From contig JACCGJ010018221.1 in the NCBI GenBank assembly GCA_013407085.1, positions 118,775 to 182,774 of the forward strand: a DNA stretch of 64,000 nucleotides, given 5' to 3'. This DNA is from Atriophallophorus winterbourni. Taxonomy: Eukaryota; Platyhelminthes; Trematoda; Plagiorchiida; Microphallidae. The notes under the pieces were generated by a model that saw only the letters and a program-made list of their open reading frames with translations, did no database searches and had not been told where the DNA came from. The position numbers were made by a program, and so were the translations under genes. Positions 22,871 to 64,000 of this stretch are shown here, piece after piece. The first letter of the stretch is position 1. Each line of letters starts with the position of its first letter.

Positions 22871-24140
22871 GGAATTGAATTTTCATTATTTGCAACCTTG
22901 AGAATGAGAACAATAAAAGTATGCCTCATTGCAATTGTATTTTGAATGATTCTGATTACGTAAAAAGGTTTGAACGGCATTCAATGCATACAAGCAAACT
23001 TTGCAGAATAAGCTATAAAAGAGAGATACTTCTTAAAGTTCATGTTCAATTTGCAAAGGACTGAATGTGTTAACAATCAGTTCACGCGCCAAGATTACCA
23101 TCGATGGCAAACAAATAAGCACAAGCACTTTAAGATTAGGTAAAAATATCGTTTGGTTCATGCCCTCTTTTTCCCGGATATCTGGAACTTAAGTTCCAGT
23201 TTCTCTTCGCCATCACAGTAAGCGGTATTTGTTTCAAGAATCAACGCGAAAAAATGCGTGAACATTGAAGATGTTGATTTATTTTCATTTTTATTTTTAG
23301 AAAATATTTGGAAATAAAGTTCATTAATCAGCGTCTAATTTCTTCTCAAAGATTACCAGGCTAAGATGATTTAACACTACATCTGGGAGCTTATTTTAGC
23401 AGATAAAGCAGAGGGATGTTGAAATATTTCACACGTAGCAGCAGACAGGGACTAGTCTGAAGAAGTTTTATTTTATTATCCCGCGTAGCTGCTATAAGTT
23501 ATCATAAAATTCGACAGGCCTAAAGGGTTTCATAATTATTTGAATGAGCTAGATCCTCGAATCAAAGTTACAAAGAAGTGGATTCAATACAAGAATTATT
23601 CCATTCTAGACTGCTCAGCTGAATAGTGAATGCCAACTTAGCTGCCATCCTGGGGTGCACACTAGCTTCATCCATCGTCCATATTCCATAAACTTCAGCA
23701 TCAGGTTAGCGATGAGCTAGAAATGAAAAATGGGATCATGGAGAATCCATTAATATTCAATATTGATGGTTCGAACACTATGAAGTTTACAATAACCGGA
23801 AAGTCGAAATATAAATAAAAATGTGCTAATATCTATAAATAAAATGGATCAATTTTGTAAATAATTCGGAGGAAAATCATGGTTGACTCTTAAATATTCG
23901 TCAAGTTTTGATTATTATATGGCTAGAATGTTTGAATTCACCATATTGCCAGGAAAGGGATTTGAATGAAAACACCTACCCACCGAATAAAAATACCAGA
24001 TACTGTTCCTTTTAGATTTTCGTTTTTCCTCAAACTCGGATGTTGCTATACTTTCGAATTTGGAATAATTTATATAGGCCTACGGAAAAAGTATTTACTA
24101 TTTACTATTTAAGGAATTGTTCAACTTGCAGTATCCTATT
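22871..24140. other. Upstream region of the adhesion gene
   Basis: AT-rich with no recognisable gene or repeat. The promoter of the minus-strand adhesion gene should lie in its first part, but I cannot point to an element. Confidence 0.4.
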
Positions 24141-24144
24141 CATA

Positions 24145-26870
24145 AGCTTTCACAGGCTTAGATCACTGAATCGCTCGACATGGCAGATTTTCAAAATCAT
24201 GTGCAATCTATGATGTAAGCGGTATTGAATCGAAATATCTTTCTGGAGCCATGATGTCTTCGGCTTTTATACCATGGTTACACTCGGAGTTTTTTAAGCT
24301 CAAAACGATGTCGGTGACCTATCGCTCAAAAGATGCAAAAACTGGCGCTCAACCAATTAATTTGCATTTATGTGGTAGGCATTGGTTCAGATGTGGTGGA
24401 AGCCAAGTAGTCGAATCAAATCTCGGAATAATAACGATTGAAACTGAGCACCACGGTCGGTTGTGATGATATATGGTTTCTCAAGATGTGCAATCAGTGT
24501 TCAACTAAGGCGTGAGCTACTGTCTGCCTAACATGTGTCTTTGGTCGAAACAGAAATCGGCCATTGAATAAATCGATCGATCTTTGTTAGGATGAATGAA
24601 TATCTATTAGATTGTGGCATAGGCCCGACAAGCTCAAAATGCACATGAGAGAATGGACTGTTTAGATGCCTAAAAGCGATGTAATGTGTGATAGTATGTT
24701 GAGATATTCTGTTATATTGACAAGAATTGCAATGCTGGACCCAAGTTTGAATATCCATAATCATAGACGGCCAAACAAAGCGATCTGCGATGAGCCTCAC
24801 GGTTGCGCGCTTTCCAGGATGAGACATCGAATGAAATTGAAAATCGCACGTCGTATAGTAGAAGGATCAAGTGATTCGGGTTCTCAAGTCAACAGGGCAT
24901 CGGCGTTGGGTGACTCGGATAGCTGCAAATTTTAGGATCGACACTTAGCGATTTCGGTTATATCAAACTCAACTTGATGGTTATCCAAAAGGGAGAGATC
25001 TAATCGTGAGGCTATAAACATAACAGAAATGCCAGGTCTTGATGTAGCAACGGTATCCAAGTTCGCCTCTCCTTTGACGTGAAGAATTACAGTAGAGAAT
25101 TGAGAAATGTAATCAAAGTATCGAATCTTGCTCGGCGAATGACGATCGAATTTAGAAGCAGAGCAAAGGTTAGCGGTTTGTGATCCGTGAAAATTATTAA
25201 TTCATGACCTTACAGTCGGTGCCGGAAATACCGTATGGCTGAATATATATCAAGAATAATTCACGGCTAAATGAGCTGTAGCGTTATTCTGCCGGATTAA
25301 GTTTTTATGAAAAAAATAAAAATGGACGGACAGTGTTTTTATGATGTTGATGTAAAACAGCTCCCACAGCCGTAATAGAGGCATCGGTCGTCAATGATAT
25401 AGGAAAGGTCATGTCTGGGTCATTAAATGATAGTTTGGCGGCAATACAAAAAGCCTTTTAATACGCGGTAAAAACTTTAAGTGCTGTGGCGAAAGCTGAA
25501 GTGATTTTGATTTCGAGTTGAGCAAATCAGTCAGAGATGCAATGATTTTTGCGCATTTTGGGATGAAATGTCAGTAAAATTGAACATACTGATAAATAGA
25601 CGCAATTGGGTTACCGTAGTTGGGACAGGAAAGTCGAAAATCGCTTTGCATTGTCCAGGAAAAGGTGTAATACCAGAGCGTGTGAGGCGATGACCTTGAA
25701 AATCTAGTGTGTCTGCAACAATAATGCATTTACTAGGGTTGATCTTAATCCAGGAATTAAGAGACGTTCCGAAACAAAACGAATGTATGTGGCGTGTTCC
25801 TCTGAGAAATGCTGGTAATGGATACGTTGTCGACGTAATCTTAGGCAAATGGCGAGCATTTTAGGACTTAGTTTATGAGACACTGGAAGGTCTGTGATGA
25901 TTTATCAGACCAGTGGGCATTCGAATTAGTTCGTATGAGCTGAATGCAGTTGTGACTGCAGTTTTATGTATATCTTCCTGTGCTACAAAGATGTGGTAGT
26001 AAGCACAGACAAGATGAATCTCAAAAGGAATAGTTGCGGCAAAGAAATTAAAAGAAAATAGTGGATATGTGGTACAGGGTATCTGTCTGGCACCATTGGG
26101 TTGTTAAAAGCGAGGTAGTCGTCACTTGGCTTCCAGTCATCTGAGGTCATCTTGGGAACCATATGTAGTGGTGACGGACAGGAGCTGGATGAATTGCAAA
26201 AGATTCAAGCTCTAGCATTCGCTCAAACTCGGCTTTTGCAATTTTGATTTCTGAAGGATGGATGACCTATGTTTAAAAAGACATGCAGTCTAAAAATAAA
26301 TGTCAAAGTTTTGGAGTCAAATACTTGATAACAGAGGAATTAAATGTTGGATGTATGACGCTAATCTCAGCGCCAGTAACGACTAAGAAATGTAGACAAA
26401 TCGATTTGTCGGTAACATAGAACAGGCTATTTGAGTTTGCTGGACCAGGTAAAATAGTCTCCATTACTGACTGACCCTTGATTGTGAAGGTTAATAACAT
26501 TTAAAAATGCATTTCAAGGCATAATTTCCATATCACTTGTGGTGCAAAAATATGCGCTCAGATATTCTCGATGGTCTATATTTAGCTATGAACGTGGTCG
26601 GTTGGAAGATTTCGACAAATGCGAGTTTACCACAAAAGTTAGTTCAGTGACTTGTTTTTTTTGGATTCCGAAAATGGACAGTGATAATATATTGGTAGCG
26701 ATTCAACCGTAAATCAGTCAGCTTTTTTGCATCTAGCATTTTATCAAAATCTTCTGCTAGTTCCTTTAATGATACCCAAGTAATCAAAGCAGCAAGCGAT
26801 TGACAAATGCCAGTTGGAAGATTTGTATACCTCAACGGATTGAAAATGCTCTCGTCAATCTTCATGTCTC
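24145..26870 (-). mobile_element. Gypsy-type LTR retrotransposon, decayed pol
   Basis: Minus-strand order is that of Gypsy: a gag-like scrap (26865-26644, LKELAEDFDKMLDAKKL), protease (near 26400, VTGAEISVIHP, the catalytic DTGA changed to VTGA), RT from about 26160 (KPSDDYLAFN, VPDRYPVPHIH) through 25530 (KCIIVADTLDFQGH), RNase H (LTTDASITAVGAVLHQH near 25390), then integrase (24827-24150: CNSCQYNR zinc end, VHFELVGPMPQS, later a TTDRG-type core). Stops and frameshifts make it dead. An LTR lies upstream at 27085-27365; I found no matching 3' LTR. Confidence 0.88.
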
Positions 26871-27084
26871 TAAATTACTCTCCCATCTTGCGAAAATGCT
26901 AAGATGTTTTTTTATCATCAAGAGCCATTATTTAAAAATGGTGTCGTGCTTCTTTTGCTCGGATAAACCGATTCGATCTATTAATGCGGATTTAGGCATT
27001 TCGTAAGGCTTGTCCTCCGGCTTAGCATAATAAAGATCATTGATACCTCCAGCTACATCGAGAGGAATCAAGCGCACCATGCAC

Positions 27085-27365
27085 CACCAATAATATGTCT
27101 TCATTACACAAAATACAGCAAAAAGCTAAGGTCAACAATAAAAAACAAAAAAAGCAAATCTCCAACGATTGATCCGGTGAAGTCCAATGATAGCGAGATA
27201 TTCAACACAGGAAAATCCAAAAGATGGAATCTGAGGTGAAGAATGCGCGAAAGTGTTGCAGTATCGCTTAATTACGATTCTCGGAGAAGTAACAGCGGAA
27301 GAAGTCAAATTCCGCGTGCTTAAAATTATTTTAATGGCCAAAAGTGTATTTTACAAGCATTAATT
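27085..27365 (-). repeat. Putative 5' LTR of the Gypsy element
   Basis: Shares clear similarity over about 270 bp with 57100-57402, for example ggccaaaagtgtattttac against ggccaaaaagtgtatttta. It sits on the gag side of the Gypsy element in the same orientation, so LTR is the best reading. Confidence 0.6.
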
Positions 27366-27650
27366 CAAATGGAAGAACTTGCTCTTAACCGCTCACTTTG
27401 GAGGCATTGTGTAAAGCGTCGACTGCAAGCCGGGAGGAGCAAATACAGCTCCTGGCTGCTGAACGCAGATCACGCCGCCGGCGTGCAACTGATGCAATAC
27501 AACAGAGTTCTGACTATCGTTGCAAGCGCTGCGGGAGAGATTGTTCCTCCCGAATCGGACTGTTTAGTCATTCAAAAAGTTGCAAAACATGAAATTCATG
27601 CGATGTGATGTACATCCATGGTCGACATCGACCGACGGAGGCCAACACAC
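27366..27650 (+). mobile_element. RTE-like element 3' tail
   Basis: Matches the tail at 9930-10210. Here the coding part is better preserved: RRSRRRRATDAIQQSSDYRC, then CGRDCSSRIGLFSHSKSC, forming a C-x2-C...H-x4-C zinc-knuckle-like end, followed by the shared 3' UTR with ccatggtcgacatcgaccga. It abuts the LTR at 27365. Confidence 0.8.
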
Positions 27651-28052
27651 AATTCAAATGGAAATACAGGACCGAGAAACGAATAACCATACAAGGCCAA
27701 AACCTTTATGTACAAAATAAGTAGTCACAGTGTGGAGTAGTTCACAACAAACCCTTACATCACTTTACAGATATCCACAAAGATTCAAGATTCAAGAATT
27801 TATCTTAAACTTCATACCGAATATCGTAGTGCCGGGTGCTCAACCATATATTGTCGAAAAAAATATAAGCGCGTTATTGCCTTTTAACTACTGTCAGCCC
27901 TGCGCAACCCGAACATGAAATTGTTTATTCCAGTAAATTTGGAGGTCGTATGAGTTGATTTAATTTATCTTACACGGCGCACTTTCCAGACATGAATCAC
28001 TAAAATGTTTAAAGTAAAATAAGTTGCTGCCTTCTCATATTTTAAATGAAAT
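27651..28052. other. Tubby gene upstream region
   Basis: About 400 bp before the Tubby start codon. No TATA box, operator or repeat can be named with confidence. Confidence 0.4.

Positions 28053-64000
<35,948 letters not shown>

Overview
The window is animal nuclear DNA: AT-rich, with short exons, GT-AG introns of about 0.1 to 13 kb, and heavy colonisation by retroelements. The protein families are metazoan (Mind bomb, NCAM/fasciclin II, Tubby). The repeat set (CR1-like, RTE-like, Gypsy, Penelope-like, Merlin, and short repeats carrying hammerhead-ribozyme motifs) is the combination known from flukes, so a trematode flatworm is the best inference. The sequence alone does not give the species.

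Three host genes can be read. (1) Positions 1-3355, plus strand: the last three visible coding exons of a Mind bomb-type E3 ubiquitin ligase, ending in a RING finger; the rest lies off the left edge. (2) Positions 22870 down to 5243, minus strand: a complete ten-exon, 856-residue NCAM/fasciclin II-like cell adhesion protein with signal peptide, five Ig domains, two fibronectin III domains and a C-terminal GPI-anchor signal. (3) Positions 28053 to beyond 64000, plus strand: a Tubby/TULP gene with ten exons in the window (about 661 residues); only the last exon, off the right edge, is missing. The splice phases I chose join all exons of genes 2 and 3 without a break in frame. Many short open frames elsewhere are transposon debris or chance.

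Region by region: 3.4-5.2 kb is intergenic with one hammerhead-like repeat. 5.2-22.9 kb is the adhesion gene; its introns hold an RTE remnant (8.2-10.3 kb), a CR1 RT scrap (11.9-12.3 kb) and several hammerhead-like repeats. 22.9-28 kb is intergenic and holds a decayed Gypsy element (24.1-27.4 kb, minus) and an RTE 3' tail. Tubby intron 1 (28.3-41.1 kb) is nearly all transposon: a minus CR1, a plus CR1 split by two minus-strand RTE insertions, and a second minus CR1. Later Tubby introns hold a CR1 scrap, a Merlin transposase remnant, three Penelope-like remnants, a solo LTR and another CR1.

The most interesting layer is RNA-like. At least a dozen dispersed copies of a roughly 50-110 bp sequence have hammerhead ribozyme architecture (CTGATGA, hairpin, GAAA, minimal CCGG stem III, TH, closing stem I); one at 62.7 kb looks intact and two others sit in tandem 72 bp apart. 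A second motif (CTGACGA, strong hairpin, GAAAC) lies 3' of the Penelope-like endonuclease region in two remnants. Small hammerheads in Penelope-like elements and in the schistosome S-alpha satellite are known, so the class is not new; this lineage-specific family and its stem structures may be.
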